Below, in pieces: positions 45,833 through 58,900 of a stretch of 64,000 nt of DNA (positions within the stretch are counted from its first letter, which is position 1; every line of letters starts with the position of its first letter). The notes under the pieces are model-generated. The model made no database searches. It saw only the letters and a list, made by a program, of their open reading frames with translations, and was not told the origin of the DNA. The stretch lies in NCBI GenBank assembly GCA_022818135.1, contig JAFMSR010000002.1, positions 53,092,571 to 53,156,570 of the forward strand, read 5' to 3'. Position numbers and translations under genes: made by a program. The stretch comes from Saxidomus purpurata. Lineage: Eukaryota; Mollusca; Bivalvia; Venerida; Veneridae.

Positions 45833-48800
45833 AAAATGGATTGGCTTAGAAAACTCAATAAACAGTGTTGTGAAGAAACACCAGGATGAGAAAATACCGA
45901 AGTCTTTTCCATTTAGGTATATATTAATTAAACCAGATTCCTTATCATTTATAGGCTTGAATGATGCAATAACCTTATGGCAAACATGCCTGTCAAACAG
46001 TTGAAAATGCTGGTTCAAAATGGCCCATTATTACATGATCATATAACATGATGATCTTTACATAATAAAATAACAGGATTATCTTGCATTGAGCACCTCA
46101 AAATTAAGTGGATAAGTGGTCAGTTATTCAATGAAGAGCAGTTAATAGTTCTAAGAACTAGGCTTTGCTAATTGTATTACAATTATTGTAAGCAGTTGTA
46201 CATGACAAAACTAACTACCATTGATTTGTTAACATAGGGTGATGGTCTGTATTCAAAGTTTACTCTAAACTGTGCTTAAAAATAAGGCACTGACTCCAAT
46301 TTACCTTACGCCAGATTCTTGATTGACAGATAAAAATCTCTTATCAGACCAATTAAACAGCTAGCTGATACAACACATGACAAATGTGGTTACTTGCCAC
46401 CATTTAGTTTGACAAACATTCCAAAATACATCCGTTGCCGGACGTGCAATTTTAGGTATTAGGATGAGTGTTTCTTTGAAATAAATCTTTTTTATTGCTA
46501 TGGTCAAACCGTTTATGGGTTTAGTTTCTAAAGTTTACAAGTTTTGTGATTCTTCATACATCGTAGAGTGATCTAATAAAAAGCTATTTTTAAGAAATAA
46601 AGGAAGCAGACTGACGTTCTTTCAGAGACCACTTAAGACGGTTTCTAAAAGATTTATGCAGTCGAAATACAGAAAATTAAATATTGTTTCATGTCACTGA
46701 GTTTTAAAACCCTGTTTCAACAGTATTTCAGTTATTTACAGCAGGCAGCTTACCTAACGATCGTTTCTGGGAATTACATACATGTACTATATGCCTATAC
46801 TCCGTAAGAAACTGCCAACTTCTTCACATGAAGGTGACATGGAAGGTACTTGAACTTGAACCCATGATCCTAAACTTATGATATGTTTAGTGACCTTAAC
46901 AAATCTCCTCTGAAACCACTGGGCCAGTAGCCTTTGGGCCACTCGGGTGTGCGATATGGGCCATCATGACCCTTTTGTTTAAATTGATGTGTAATGCCCT
47001 AAATGAGCATGATGATGAATGTTGGTAATAATGATACATGAAATCTTCAGGATTTTGGGACCTTCACCCACATGGCAGACATTTTATAGACAGAAGGAAG
47101 CGTTTCAGTTCTGTAAAAATAAATCACAGGTAGGGTATGTTTGTATCAGGTTTAAAGATTTGTTTGCTCTTACCACAGGAAAAAGGAATGTAGCTTGAGC
47201 GCACACACTACTTCTTAGTTAAAAATAACCTTGCGACTGTTTATCACCTGCAATGTGCCTTCCAATCCACATGTGTGACCAATTCCTATTGGTCATTGAT
47301 TTTGGACAGCACCATCTGTTCAAAGGGGTGTCATTGAAAATGAGCAAATTGAATAGGCAATAATCGTAAATTTTTGTAACTTAAGTGTTTCAGATTTCTC
47401 TAACTCATCCTCAGTAAATGTTTATACTAATTTATTTATTCTTGATTGTGAAACAAGTTCTTACAACTTATATTAATCGCTCTCGAGACTCATTCCAGAT
47501 GAAATCAACCTCGAAGAGAGAGAGGCAATGTGGAATTATTTGTGTCTTGCCTAAGGACACCACCGACATGGCAATGGTAGGGATCAAACCCGGGGCCCTT
47601 CGATCCTGAGACGAAAGCGTTACCATTGCACCACGACGGCTCCACTCAGTATATGTTAAGATGAAATTCTGCAGAGACCTGCTGATCAGACTAGAACTAC
47701 AGATAAACCTATGCTAGTGGTCTCATCAGTGAAGCAGGCACCTTGCATCAATCTAGCAGCCTCGTACTTTAAAAGGTTGTTTTGATGCTTCCCTTCGTGG
47801 GCTGTGTAATAAAGGTTTTACTGTAATTTTCTAATTACATGACTGGTGTTTTTGCTACAGGATTTACATGTGTTTGCCTTTGAGAGTGGAAGTTTTGAAG
47901 GAAACAATGGACAGAGATTGTATCTGGCAGCTAGCTATCCGGTCTTTTGGCACTATTACAGGTAAGTTAACATGTATAGGTTGGGTACTATAGTTTAAAA
48001 GTTATAGCATTGGCTTAGTAACCCATATACATTGTACTTAAAGGCGACCTGAGGTGACACTTGACATTGCAAAAACTGTAATTATGTACCAGTAATGAAA
48101 ATTACCATATCTCACTCACAGATATTAAAGTGGTTACATCACAGCAGCAGATGGTGCTTCAAGAGCGATAAATACAAAATGAAGGAACTTGTTTCACATT
48201 TGAGCTTAAAGAAAATAAGCATAAATTAGTCGAGTACTGACTTGTGACTACAAATGTACTGCTTTTGTAGGTTTATGAATGTGTTGCTAACTTCCTAGTA
48301 CTAATGTTTTTCACAGACATGTCATTTACGTTAGATTGTATGTAACCTTGAAAAGTACATCGCCCCGAGCTGGATTCGAACTTGGGTCCTCCAGTACACT
48401 AAGCGGACACTCTACAACATCGCCATAAAAGCTAGCTCTAAAGCAAGGAAGTTCAAGTGCCTTATTGTACCTCTACTACATGTATACAATATTAAAGAAG
48501 ACTTGAGGGTATACTTTTTACTACAATACATAGATTTGTTTATTTCAGCCAGTTGGACGAAGACAAGAGACTGCATTATGAAGTAATACCTGAAGGTATG
48601 TACAACTACAGGTACTGAAATGTTCTCCAAGGGGACTTTTGTCTGCCTCCATGGTCAAGTGTTCGCTGACTTGAAATCACTGTAACCTCTCATAGATCGA
48701 GGGTCATGGGTACGAGCCCTGTCTCTTTATGTGAGAAAGTTGGCAGTTTCTTACGGAGGACAGGAGTCTAGTACTTGTTCTTCCTAGGAACAATGGTAAG

Positions 48801-51800
48801 GTAAACCTCCTACCTGATAAAATGACCAATATACAGTAAGAAAGGGCGTTAAACTCCTACAACAACAACAAAGGGGACTTCCCTTGCCTTTCCTAAGAAA
48901 ACCAGTAGCTGTCAGTTTTTCCAGTTACAGCATTTCAGTTTTTATGCATGTTAGAAAATTAACCATATTGATAAAAGCATTTCAAGCATACTTGTTAGTT
49001 TACTACATCTACAACACAAAACTTGGGAGTTTAACTACAACAAATAAACAGTTACAACGTTTCAAAATGTTGAAATGTAGTTTACTGTTATATATACTTT
49101 GACATTGTAAACAGGTGAGTCTAGGCTAGTTTAAATAACCCATGGATGACTTCCTGCAATGATGCATTAGATGGTTTTGCTGTATTATGCATATTGGCAC
49201 CAGAGGAGAAAATGGAAGGACCTTGAAAACAGAAACTTATTTAGTACAGTCAAACATGTGGAGAAAGGTCCCTTGTCAAAAAGAAGCTAAAGTGGTCATT
49301 GGTAACAGGTGGTCCTTGTTTAGAGGTGGTTCTACTATAGATGCATTTAAAAGATGTTTTCTGCTTGCTTGATTTTTTTCATAGGATGGTCATTGTTTGG
49401 AGGTTTGACTGTATATTTGTATACCGAGATACTGTAAAGAATGGTCTCAGAAGAGTATTTATGAATGCTTCTGTTAGCGTACTATGCACAATACAGTCAA
49501 ATCTGTCATAAGCAGCCAGTCAAAGAACACATCAACAGTGACCACTAAAAGTAGACGCCTGCTTAGTACAGGTGTATTTGATAAAGTGATGGCAAATTGA
49601 GATGTATCAGTATTGACTGCTCAAGACAGATGGTTGTTTAATAAAGGTTACTGCTAACTCAGGTTCAACTGAATGTTGTTTATATTGTAGGTGCAGTATG
49701 TAAGTTATATTTTGATCTGGAGTATGATAAAAGTATGAATGCAGGCTGTGATGGAAATTCTATGGTGGATATACTAATCAGGGTAAGAAATCTCACTTAT
49801 TTCAGATTGTTCGTGTTTCATCAGGGATATAGTATGGTATATTTATATGCTATTTTAATCTTTTCTTTTTCGTATACTCATTTGTCTGTTATTAGGTCCT
49901 TGGTTCACCTTTGATTTAATGAAACCTCATACTGGATAATTGTTATAAAGTTACTGCTGCATATTGTACATATATTTAGAGTTTGTGAAGGATTTCATGC
50001 ATGTTGAAAAAAATCTCAGCTAAACAAGACATCAACTGATCTAACAAACAAAAGTTTTTGCTTTTCATTTTCAGTATTTTTGCCTGGCCCTTCAGTCTAC
50101 TTTCAATTTATCATGTACAAGAAAAGACATTCTGGATTTGGATGCAAGGTAGGTATATCAATTTTACAAGGGAGCACCAAGAATTAAAATATGAACTAAG
50201 ATGACATTGCCTAGCATTTCAAACTAAGAACACCTTAGACTGCTTGGCCAGTGCAACAGCCACTAAAAGATTGTGGAAATAACCACTATCTATATGACTA
50301 CACCACACTAGTAGCAGTAAAGCAGCAACTGTACCGAATGAAGCGGACTTGAACTCATTCTTGTTGGGAGTTGAAATAAATAAGATTTTAAAAAGATGAA
50401 ACTGGACAGTGTACGGTAACGCACTGTGTTGTGTTGGAAGCAAATTTCTAAGTATCAAACATTTATGACAGTCATATAATTTGGTGTTGCAACTATTTTT
50501 CCATAACTTGTGTTTCTACTTCAATTTGCATGAAAATAATTCTATGTGGATGTCTTAGCCTACCAGGGCATGTAGAGCAATTTATGTCATTGTTGCCCAG
50601 AATATGCTAAATCCTGCAATGTGGCAAAAGAAATTTGAACCCTATCGGCTAAAATTTGAATTGCCATAACGGAAATTCAGAAATCTGTCTAGAAGCAAAC
50701 AAAAAAAGGTGTCTGTTCGCTAAATGTCCATCAGTTTTAGAGAAATTAGACTCGGATATTTGATGAAACAATTTTATTAAAATGACCTTCAGTGACTAGA
50801 TCATATACCGTACACGGTACATCAGATTTGTAAAAGTGTACAAGTTGAAAGCAAAACAGCCCCGTTTACTCATGTAAATCTATTTACTCATGTAAAAGTG
50901 ACAACCTTTACCAATGGTAATGTTCTTTCACAATTCAATCATTTCATTGATACATGTAAAAGTTTATTCTCGTTATATTATCTGAAAAGTTTTTGTTTTT
51001 GTTTTTTTTCTAGTACAGAGAAGAAATTCAGCAGACATCTGATATTCCATATGAAGAATGCAGCATTTAAAGATAATATACATGCTGGTAAATTGTGTTA
51101 TTATATACCTATGATGGATATCTTGATATTATTCAGCATATTCGCAGTAGAATACAGCAACAAGTGTCATTCCATAACATAGAATATGAGCGAAAGTCTT
51201 CATCAGTTATGGACAACCACTAGATACAGGTTATATATTTCTCAATAGCTAAATAGCGCTTGGTCACATAAGAGGGTATGCCTTTGGTGTGATCTCGTAC
51301 TTTATAGTCAACTAAAAAAGAAACAGTCCTGCATATCAACAACAAAGATTTGTTTGCTGATGCAGGGACTAGTACAGTCCCTTCTTTTGGCATGAATACT
51401 ACTCGGATCTCCGGGAAAGCAGTCATCAAAAGTAGTTAAAGCTTATTGTAAAAACTTGACTCTACAATTCATGCAAATCAGTTAAGTTTAGACTGGTGTA
51501 ACTTGATTTATTCCATTTCAGGGAGGTTTGTGTGCAGCACTTTGTCCAGACTTCTGAGGAAGATTCGTTCTTCTGATATAACTGGAGAAGAAAATATTCC
51601 TGACCCCATCACTACAACAGATGTCCATGCAGATGGTAACCATGGAGAAAGTCTTCATCAAAATATGTCAAACCTTAATAACTGTGGGAGTACATCTGCA
51701 AGAGATCATAGTGTTCCGAATAGTCCAGGCTGTAGATTTTCAAGAGCGAATAAGCATGAGGCAGAAAATGATCAGGCTGAAAACGATGACAACAGGGAGA

Positions 51801-52582
51801 CAGACGGGAAAGGAAGAGAAGAAGAGGATAACAGACAGGGAAATAAAGCAGATGGTTTTGAGAAAGTTTTTGCATCCTTTACGCTTGAGGATTTACAGAA
51901 ATTGGTGGTCAGAAGCAAAAATGGCGACGACGTCCTCTTTTGTGACACAGGTAGTAAATGTTTGGGCTTTGTTTATTTTCGTTAAGTTTTGTTGAGTATG
52001 AAATAAGCTATTAAAGGACGTTTGTCCAAAATGGTTGGGTAAAAATTGTTTTAAAGATGTATTTGCAAGCAAAGGCAGTCATGTGTATGGTATATAAAAG
52101 CAGATTCTCAGAAAAACACAAAAACATGAAACTGTTTGCTTCTTCATGGTGTAATGTATTGATAGTATTTATCAATAAATGGTCTAATGGTTAAGAGTTA
52201 CTGACTTGACACCGCTGTAACATCTCATTGTCTGAGGGTCATAAGTTCGAGCCCTGTTATTGACCATGTCTCTTTGGAGAAAGTTGGCAGTGTTTTGCAG
52301 AGGATAGGGTTCTAGAACTGGTCCTTCTCTTTAATGATGGTTAGGTAAATTGTCTATCTGTAAAAGTGATTGAAATATGGTTGAAACGGCCTTTAAACCC
52401 CAAGAAACAAAAATAAAAAAATAATGGTATTTAACAGAAGTTTAAGCACTGCGTACATGTTTATCCATAATTTGTATTCAGGTACCGTAAAATCATTTCA
52501 TTGACAGGTGTGTATACAAAGAATAGGAACTTTCGATTATTTCTGTCCTCCAAACTTGGAAAGAAGAATCCATTGGTTGAAG
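45833..52582 (+). CDS. PRIMPOL: PrimPol, primase-polymerase, 5' two thirds
   Basis: Archaeo-eukaryotic-type primase/polymerase that reprimes stalled forks in nucleus and mitochondria. Exons: 45833-45916, 47051-47129, 47861-47961, 48549-48595, 49691-49782, 50075-50148, 51014-51087, 51522-51950, 52508-52582; all phases agree. Landmarks: TWQTFYRQKEAF, DLHVFAFE, GQRLYLAASYPVFWHYY, HYEVIPEGAVCKLYFDLEYD (catalytic D-x-E), KFSRHLIFHMKNAAFKDNIH (catalytic S-x-H), and FCDTGVYTKNRNFRLF (third catalytic Asp). All three active-site motifs are present. Exon 8 carries an acidic, low-complexity insert between the second and third motifs. About 350 residues are visible; human PrimPol has 560. The gap removes the rest, including the zinc finger and RPA-binding tail. 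The start-codon exon lies upstream and was not identified. Confidence 0.93.
46755..46990 (-). mobile_element. SINE family 2 body fragment and adjoining repeat
   Basis: In PRIMPOL intron 1. TCCGTAAGAAACTGCCAACTT is the reverse complement of the body of the SINE at 48,640. Next to it, CTCCTCTGAAACCACTGGGC and GGGCCATCATGACCCTTTTG belong to a clam-type repeat also present at 57,300. Confidence 0.65.
47466..47642 (-). mobile_element. tRNA-derived SINE, family 1, near-complete
   Basis: In PRIMPOL intron 2. Minus-strand reading gives a tRNA-like head: GGAGCCGTCGTGGTGCAATG (A-box region), then GGGTTTGATCCC (B box). It is followed by the body shared with 34,530-34,720, ending AGTCTCGAGAGCGATTAATA. 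No anticodon-arm integrity is claimed; this is a SINE, not a tRNA gene. Confidence 0.85.
48350..48432 (-). mobile_element. tRNA-like SINE head
   Basis: In PRIMPOL intron 3. The minus strand reads ATGGCGATGTTGTAGAGTG (A-box-like), then CCAAGTTCGAATCCAGCTC (B box). It has no body matching the other families. Confidence 0.65.
48640..48860 (+). mobile_element. tRNA-derived SINE, family 2
   Basis: In PRIMPOL intron 4. The head is GTCAAGTGTTCGCTGACTTG, then GGTCATGGGTACGAGCCC (B box). The body is GAGAAAGTTGGCAGTTTCTT and CTTGTTCTTCCTAGGAACAA, with a GGCGTTAAACTCC end followed by (CAA)n. Matches 52,165-52,420. Confidence 0.85.
49170..49660. repeat. Degenerate repeated tract in PRIMPOL intron 4
   Basis: GGTCATTG, GGTGGTCCTTGTTTAGAGG and GGATGGTCATTGTTTGGAGG recur with variation. 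It is probably an old dispersed repeat. Confidence 0.4.
52165..52420 (+). mobile_element. tRNA-derived SINE, family 2
   Basis: In PRIMPOL intron 8. GGTCTAATGGTTAAGAGTTA is a clear A-box region and GGTCATAAGTTCGAGCC a clear B box. The body is GAGAAAGTTGGCAGT and CTGGTCCTTCTC, ending in ACGGCCTTTAAACCCCAAG and an A-rich tail. Same family and orientation as 48,640-48,860. Confidence 0.9.
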
Positions 52583-53082
52583 NNNNNNNNNNNNNNNNNN
52601 NNNNNNNNNNNNNNNNNNNNNNNNNNNNNNNNNNNNNNNNNNNNNNNNNNNNNNNNNNNNNNNNNNNNNNNNNNNNNNNNNNNNNNNNNNNNNNNNNNNN
52701 NNNNNNNNNNNNNNNNNNNNNNNNNNNNNNNNNNNNNNNNNNNNNNNNNNNNNNNNNNNNNNNNNNNNNNNNNNNNNNNNNNNNNNNNNNNNNNNNNNNN
52801 NNNNNNNNNNNNNNNNNNNNNNNNNNNNNNNNNNNNNNNNNNNNNNNNNNNNNNNNNNNNNNNNNNNNNNNNNNNNNNNNNNNNNNNNNNNNNNNNNNNN
52901 NNNNNNNNNNNNNNNNNNNNNNNNNNNNNNNNNNNNNNNNNNNNNNNNNNNNNNNNNNNNNNNNNNNNNNNNNNNNNNNNNNNNNNNNNNNNNNNNNNNN
53001 NNNNNNNNNNNNNNNNNNNNNNNNNNNNNNNNNNNNNNNNNNNNNNNNNNNNNNNNNNNNNNNNNNNNNNNNNNNNNNNNNN
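52583..53082. other. Assembly gap, 500 N, inside PRIMPOL
   Basis: Exactly 500 N starting within PRIMPOL exon 9. No PRIMPOL exon resumes to the right, so the real missing sequence is probably much longer than 500 bp. Confidence 0.99.
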
Positions 53083-54299
53083 ATTCCAATTTTGTTTATT
53101 TTGAAATATTCTTATACACTCTTACTGGATAGTTATGACAATCTGTTTACAGCGTCTGTTTAGACCCCATATGAATATATCTCTGTAAAACTATCAAATA
53201 TATGCAGCTGAAGTAGTGATAATCTTGTACAAAATTTTACACCAAGAAGTTTTCTTAGTCAGCAATTGACGTGTATTTTCAAAAAAAGTCGTTCATGACA
53301 AGAACTTTTTTGTTTAAATGTTAAGTAGATTAAGGGCGCAACATATTGTGCTGTAAAACGTTTTCTAATCAATAAGTAAAGAATGCTTAACTATCCAGGG
53401 TTATTGTTCTATTCTTGAGAATGTTAACGGTTTTTATACACTGTTATATTTTCTTGAATGTTCGGACACGATGTGGGCTTAACATTCATAAACACGTGTT
53501 TGCATTATATAAAATATATTCTAATATGACTCACGATTATGTCTGGATACACAAGGAGTAGGAAAACTATGTTTATTATGCCATAAACAACGCGGGAAAC
53601 AAAATGCCGTCAATAAGAGACGTCATATTTTGCTAAACGACGTTAAGTACTAGTAATAATCTACGAAGAAAATAACGCTTTGCATTTATTCACTTATTGT
53701 TATCTCTTGTCATGTTAGAATAGAAATAACATCGTTTTCATCGTTGTTAGCGTCTAATAAATAATGATTTGTCATGATCCTGATGCGCAGTTAAAAACCA
53801 CTCAGGCATCCGGCCTTCGTTGTTAATTTATGAAATAACATCCGTTCCAGCGGTGTTCATCGTTTATTTTAGCATAAAATCTGCTGTTTTTGCCCATTTT
53901 GTCGGTGTTTTAAGAGGAGGAAGGATGAAAAAGTTGTGTTAACGGGGAGATTCACGCGCCGTTATAACCCATTTTCATTTAGCGCAGTACAGGGCCATTC
54001 TAAACAAGTCTTACATCATGTTCGGCGTCAACAGTACCGGGCTTAAAAACCGCTGGTGACGTCAATATGCATACAGCAAAATAAACAACGTCCTTGTTGG
54101 CTCTAAAAAGTACAATAAAAACTTCAATCCCGCTTGTTCGTGACAACAGAATGATTCTGAAAGGCAAAGGGTATATCTTAAACAATGAATTAAATACATA
54201 TTTTACCTTTTGGCTACAATAAGGATCTCAATGGAATGTAAAACGAGTATAACACCGGCTTCGTTCTATCAAAATAGCTATGTTATGCATTCTAGGGGA
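53083..54299. other. No gene recognised
   Basis: No PRIMPOL 3' exon or Stealth 5' exon could be identified here. Short minus-strand frames lack motifs. Confidence 0.45.
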
Positions 54300-55145
54300 T
54301 TCATATGTGAGGTTTTGGACTTTAACATTTCCGGAAATTTACATATGTTATACTTAACAATTATGATTAAAAACAATTATGCGGTAACAAACTTAGGGAC
54401 AATAAGAATATTTTATTGCAAGAATATTTCACAGTTTTGAGGGGAGAATAATGTTAACTCAACGTTTATGACATAATTAACAAATTTCGCCACATGCTAA
54501 AAAGAAGAAAGAGTTACAAAAATAGTTATTTATATAGCTATTGATTACAAAAAACTGTTTAACATATTCACTTAATTCAAACTTTACAACAATTGTCAGG
54601 ATATAAAGAGACAGTTACCGTCATAAAAAGTTGCTTTGTTACAGACCTATGCCGTCATATCTCAAAGCTTGTTGAAATGTAACATGCATATCAACCCCCA
54701 TTTTTAGTTTTGCGTTCGAAAACAAAGGTCTGATTCATGCTGTAGGAAAAATATCCCAAAAACCTTGTTATTCCTTTATCATCAAAAAATTATTAATCAA
54801 AAATGATTTTTTTTTGTATAGTGGGTGGGGCACTGATAAGGAACGTACTATTTATTCAGATGATGACAATGATACCACTTTTCCTAATTTTTCATCCCAA
54901 TTTTAACGTATAACATTAGAAAAGATGGAAAATTTCTACCTATTCTGAAAACAGATAACAAACATACAAGTTTACAATACCCGAATTCTAGCTAATTCTG
55001 AATGTATCAATAGAGATTATTATTGCGTAAAAAGTTATATCATCGACCCTACATTGTTTTTCAAGAAATTAACAAGTAATATGTTAGATTCTATAAATAA
55101 GCAGGATTAACAAAATGTCGTTTTATTTTCAGCAGTGATCCCCGT
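54300..55145. repeat. Direct repeat D, left copy
   Basis: It starts near TTCCGGAAATTTACATATG and ends near TTTTCAGCAGTGATCCCC. Blocks such as TGCCGTCATATCTCAAAGC, TTGTTATTCCTTTATCA and CTAATTTTTCATCC appear in the same order at 59,640-60,535. Diverged and non-coding. Confidence 0.8.
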
Positions 55146-55675
55146 TATTACTTTGTGCTAGCTCATTTCTAGGATGCATAACTTGATCGATATTTTAAAC
55201 AGTTTTGCGTTTCTTCGAAATTCCTTGTTAGTTCAATGATATTCCAAGAAAAAATACATTAGAGTGTTGGTATGTCATCGCTTTCAAAGTTTGTGCAGGT
55301 TACTTGTTTATAGAGACACATAAACTTATAAAAAACAAAGAAAATTCTACATCACCTGTTTCTGAGCTAAAAATAGCTGCTCCGAATTCCATCTGCCATC
55401 CAAATTCAAAGCCGTAGGATAATCACTGTGTTGATTAAATCGCGTGTGTTTTTCAATGAAGCTGACGCAACAGAATCTAATGCACCATTGGTCAAGATAA
55501 TAACTTAAAACTGCAAGGTATGTGCTGGTTATAAATGACAAATGTAAAACATAAATAATGTCAAATTTGATAAAATTAATTAGAAATAAGGGATTGCAAT
55601 TCATAGCATACTTTTCTGATCCACCTGCTGAGCAATCGTGTATAAATGACACTTACTAGTGACCAATCAAATTCA

Positions 55676-55840
55676 TGTATCAAGGATGATCACAGCTGAG
55701 CAATCAGATATCAAGGATAATTATAGCTGACCAATCAGATATCAAGGATAATTATAGCTGACCAATCAGATATCAAGGATAATTATAGCTGATCAATGAG
55801 ATACACATATAAGGGATACTCACAGCCGACCAATAATCAC
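55676..55840. repeat. Tandem repeat, 31-bp unit, about five copies
   Basis: TATCAAGGATAATTATAGCT followed by GACCAATCAGA is repeated with few changes in the middle units. It sits 75 bp upstream of the first recognised Stealth exon. Confidence 0.9.
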
Positions 55841-55914
55841 TACCGACCAATAAGCTATCAAAGATTTTGGATAAGAAGAAGAGGTATTCTTAATGCCTTT
55901 TAACTTTATTCTAG

Positions 55915-58900
55915 AAATGCAATGATGCAAGGCAGTTTACCAAATGTCAAATGGAACGGAGGTCTACAGAATGCAAATGAAGACGAGCCTGTAGATATGG
56001 TGTATACATGGGTGAACGGTTCTGATCCTGTTTTCATACAAAGTTTTGAGAAATTTATTAACAAGACACACAAAGAAAAGTAAGTATTTTAATCCTTATC
56101 CGTTTTAAAGTATATTATATTGAGGCTTATAACATGCATTTATTTAGGAATTTGAAGATATATGTGTTTGTACTTTTTGTAAACTGTATTGTCTAGAACC
56201 AGAAGGCAGGGCTTATGATAAAATAATAAATACTCGTTCTTTCCGTGAAATAGTATAACAATTAAGAGAGGCATGAGACAGTATAACAAGACAGCTAAAT
56301 AATAATATTTTTGAAGTTCTCTATATAAGCCTATGTTTAAACAAGTGACCCCCGGATGGGGTCAATTTTGACCCGGGAATCATAATTTGATTAATCTTGG
56401 CAGAGGTCAACTAGGCAATGCCACATACAAACTATCTAAGATATAGGCCTTGTGGTTTCAGAGAAGAATATTTTTATGTTTTTCCTTTATAAACTTTGCA
56501 TTATTAAAACAAGTTGGTCAATGTTGACCCGGGGGTCAGGATTTAAATAATCTTAGTAGAAGATCATTAGGCCATGCCACATGATAAATATCTTAGCTCT
56601 ATACCATGTGGGTTCAGAGAAGTTTTTTTATAGCTTTTCCTATATATGCCTTTATAAAACCAAGTGTCCTCCGGGCGGAGTCAATTTTGACCAGTGGGCA
56701 ATGCCACATGCCAAATAGCTACGTTCTTGGCCTTCCTGTGCTTGAGAAGATTTTTTTACATTCCTTTCCGTTGCCATGGCAACCAGAGTTCTGCATGGAA
56801 TGAATTTATTTGACAACTACGAGAGGGCTATGATAGGGCTATATGTAAGGAATATCCCTGCAAAGTTTCATCAACATTGGCTTAGTGGTTTCAGAAGGGA
56901 TATCGTTTGAAAAGATTGAACAGACGACGTACGACGGTCAATGAATGACCAACTTTCTGTTTTTGAAGCTACATTAATGAAATTTGGACAATATAAACAG
57001 TTTTGCAGGTAGATTTTAACTTCAACATTGACTGACCTTGCACTTCTGGCCTACGTTCTTGTTTCTGATTTACAGCTATCAAATTTGAACTCTATGGAAT
57101 TTTTTGCACGCAAATTTCCACTTTTACCTAAACTGACTTTGAAATTTTGTCTAAGTTTTGTTTTTCAAGGAAAACTATGACATTTGAACTACTTGTTCAG
57201 CTTTGCAAACTAATAACAAAATGTCTATGACTTAACTTCATCATAACCTTTTTGACCTACTTTGTTGCTCCAAAGTGCAGCTATACTCAGGTGATCGATA
57301 TAGGGCCATCATGGCCCTCTTGTTTTTTATACATCTGTGCGGAACATGACTTTCTTAAAACGTTGAACCATAAAACAGTTTCAATTTTGTTGTTTAACTA
57401 TGCATCTTTGAACTGCCTTTCGTTATAATTACCTTTATTAAAATGTTCAACCGCAAAATTATTTTTGTTTGATTTATTAAGAAATCTTTGACACTGCCTT
57501 TCTTGGTACTTCTTTTTTTAAATTTTAAAATGTTGAACCATCTTTTTAGAACTACAAAATTCAAATCCTCTTTAAAACGACATAGATACCGCATTTTTAT
57601 CAGATATTTTTCTAAATTATGCAATTATAAAACAAATTGGTCAAGAAATGTTGTACATAAGTGTCTTTGCTGACGTTTGTCATTGTCCTCATTTTTTACA
57701 TATGAATTTAATACCCAATACAATAAACTACGTTTATAACGATCTCATATAACATATTCCTATAAAATAAAGAAAGAAAAAGTACTCAAGCAGAGAAAAT
57801 GATCAAATATAGAAAGATAAATTTTCAGAACAGATATACTGTCACTTAACCGGTACACTGACTGGGGTACATTGAAATTCTCCCTAAGATCTGTAGAACT
57901 AAACGCACCGTGGATTCGTCATATTTATCTTGTAACGAATGGGCAGGTGCCAAACTGGCTAGCTTTAAATAATCGGAGGATCAGCATTGTTACACATAAG
58001 GTATAACTATAATATTAATTAAACTATACATATGCAAAATGTTTTTGACATTGACGAATATGAAGCTTATCAGTTAGCGTTAATAACCCAAACGCCATAC
58101 GATATACGCATAGTTTTTCTACATGTATACTTTATAGTCACTAACACGATTATGTGTGAATTAAGCCCATGTGACACGTCAACATGGTTTGCCGACTGCT
58201 TGCCACCACGCACATTCAGTCATTTGAGAAATTCTCCTTTCAGTACATTACATTTCCAAAAACAAGAATTATTTATACCTCTTGCAAAACTCGAAAACTG
58301 ACCGAATGCAGATTTTACAGTATATTATGAAATTGACATTTCTATGTGGTATGATGTTGCAGGAAATTTTCTCCAACATGTCTGATCTACCAGCATTTAC
58401 ATCATCAGCCATTGAGTGTCACATCCATAAGATTAAAGGACTTTCCAAACGATTTATATACATGAATGATGACATCATAATTACGTCACAACTACAGTTT
58501 GCAGATTTTTACACGGAACGGGACGGATTTAAGGTAAATATTTTGTAAGAGCGTAATGTGTAGAACAGACCTATAATGCATGAATTAGCACAAAACTATC
58601 GAAGTTAAGATGTTTAGGATAAGAAATTTGCGTTTGAATCAAACTTTGGGTCAACTTTTTCATAATTCACCGATCATGTCTTCTTATCCATTCAAAAATA
58701 CAACGATTCAGGCTCCAATTGACCATACAACGAAAATGTTTTATTTCGTGTTGCACGGACAAATGTTTCAGAACAATTACAAATATTAGAGAATCTCTTA
58801 TCGGACAGACTTGTGTTTTATGTAACCTTGTCCCCAATCTCGTTGAAATATTGAAAATTAAGCGCAGAAGAACATTTCAATTTTCAAAATACTTCCTAAA

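Noticed and set aside
47580..47642. Possible tRNA gene on the minus strand
   Set aside because: A and B boxes are present, but the fold is imperfect and the sequence continues into a repeated SINE body.
52493..53163. Open frames of about 200 codons across the second N block
   Set aside because: Only the first 25 codons on the plus strand are real (PRIMPOL exon 9). The rest is N.
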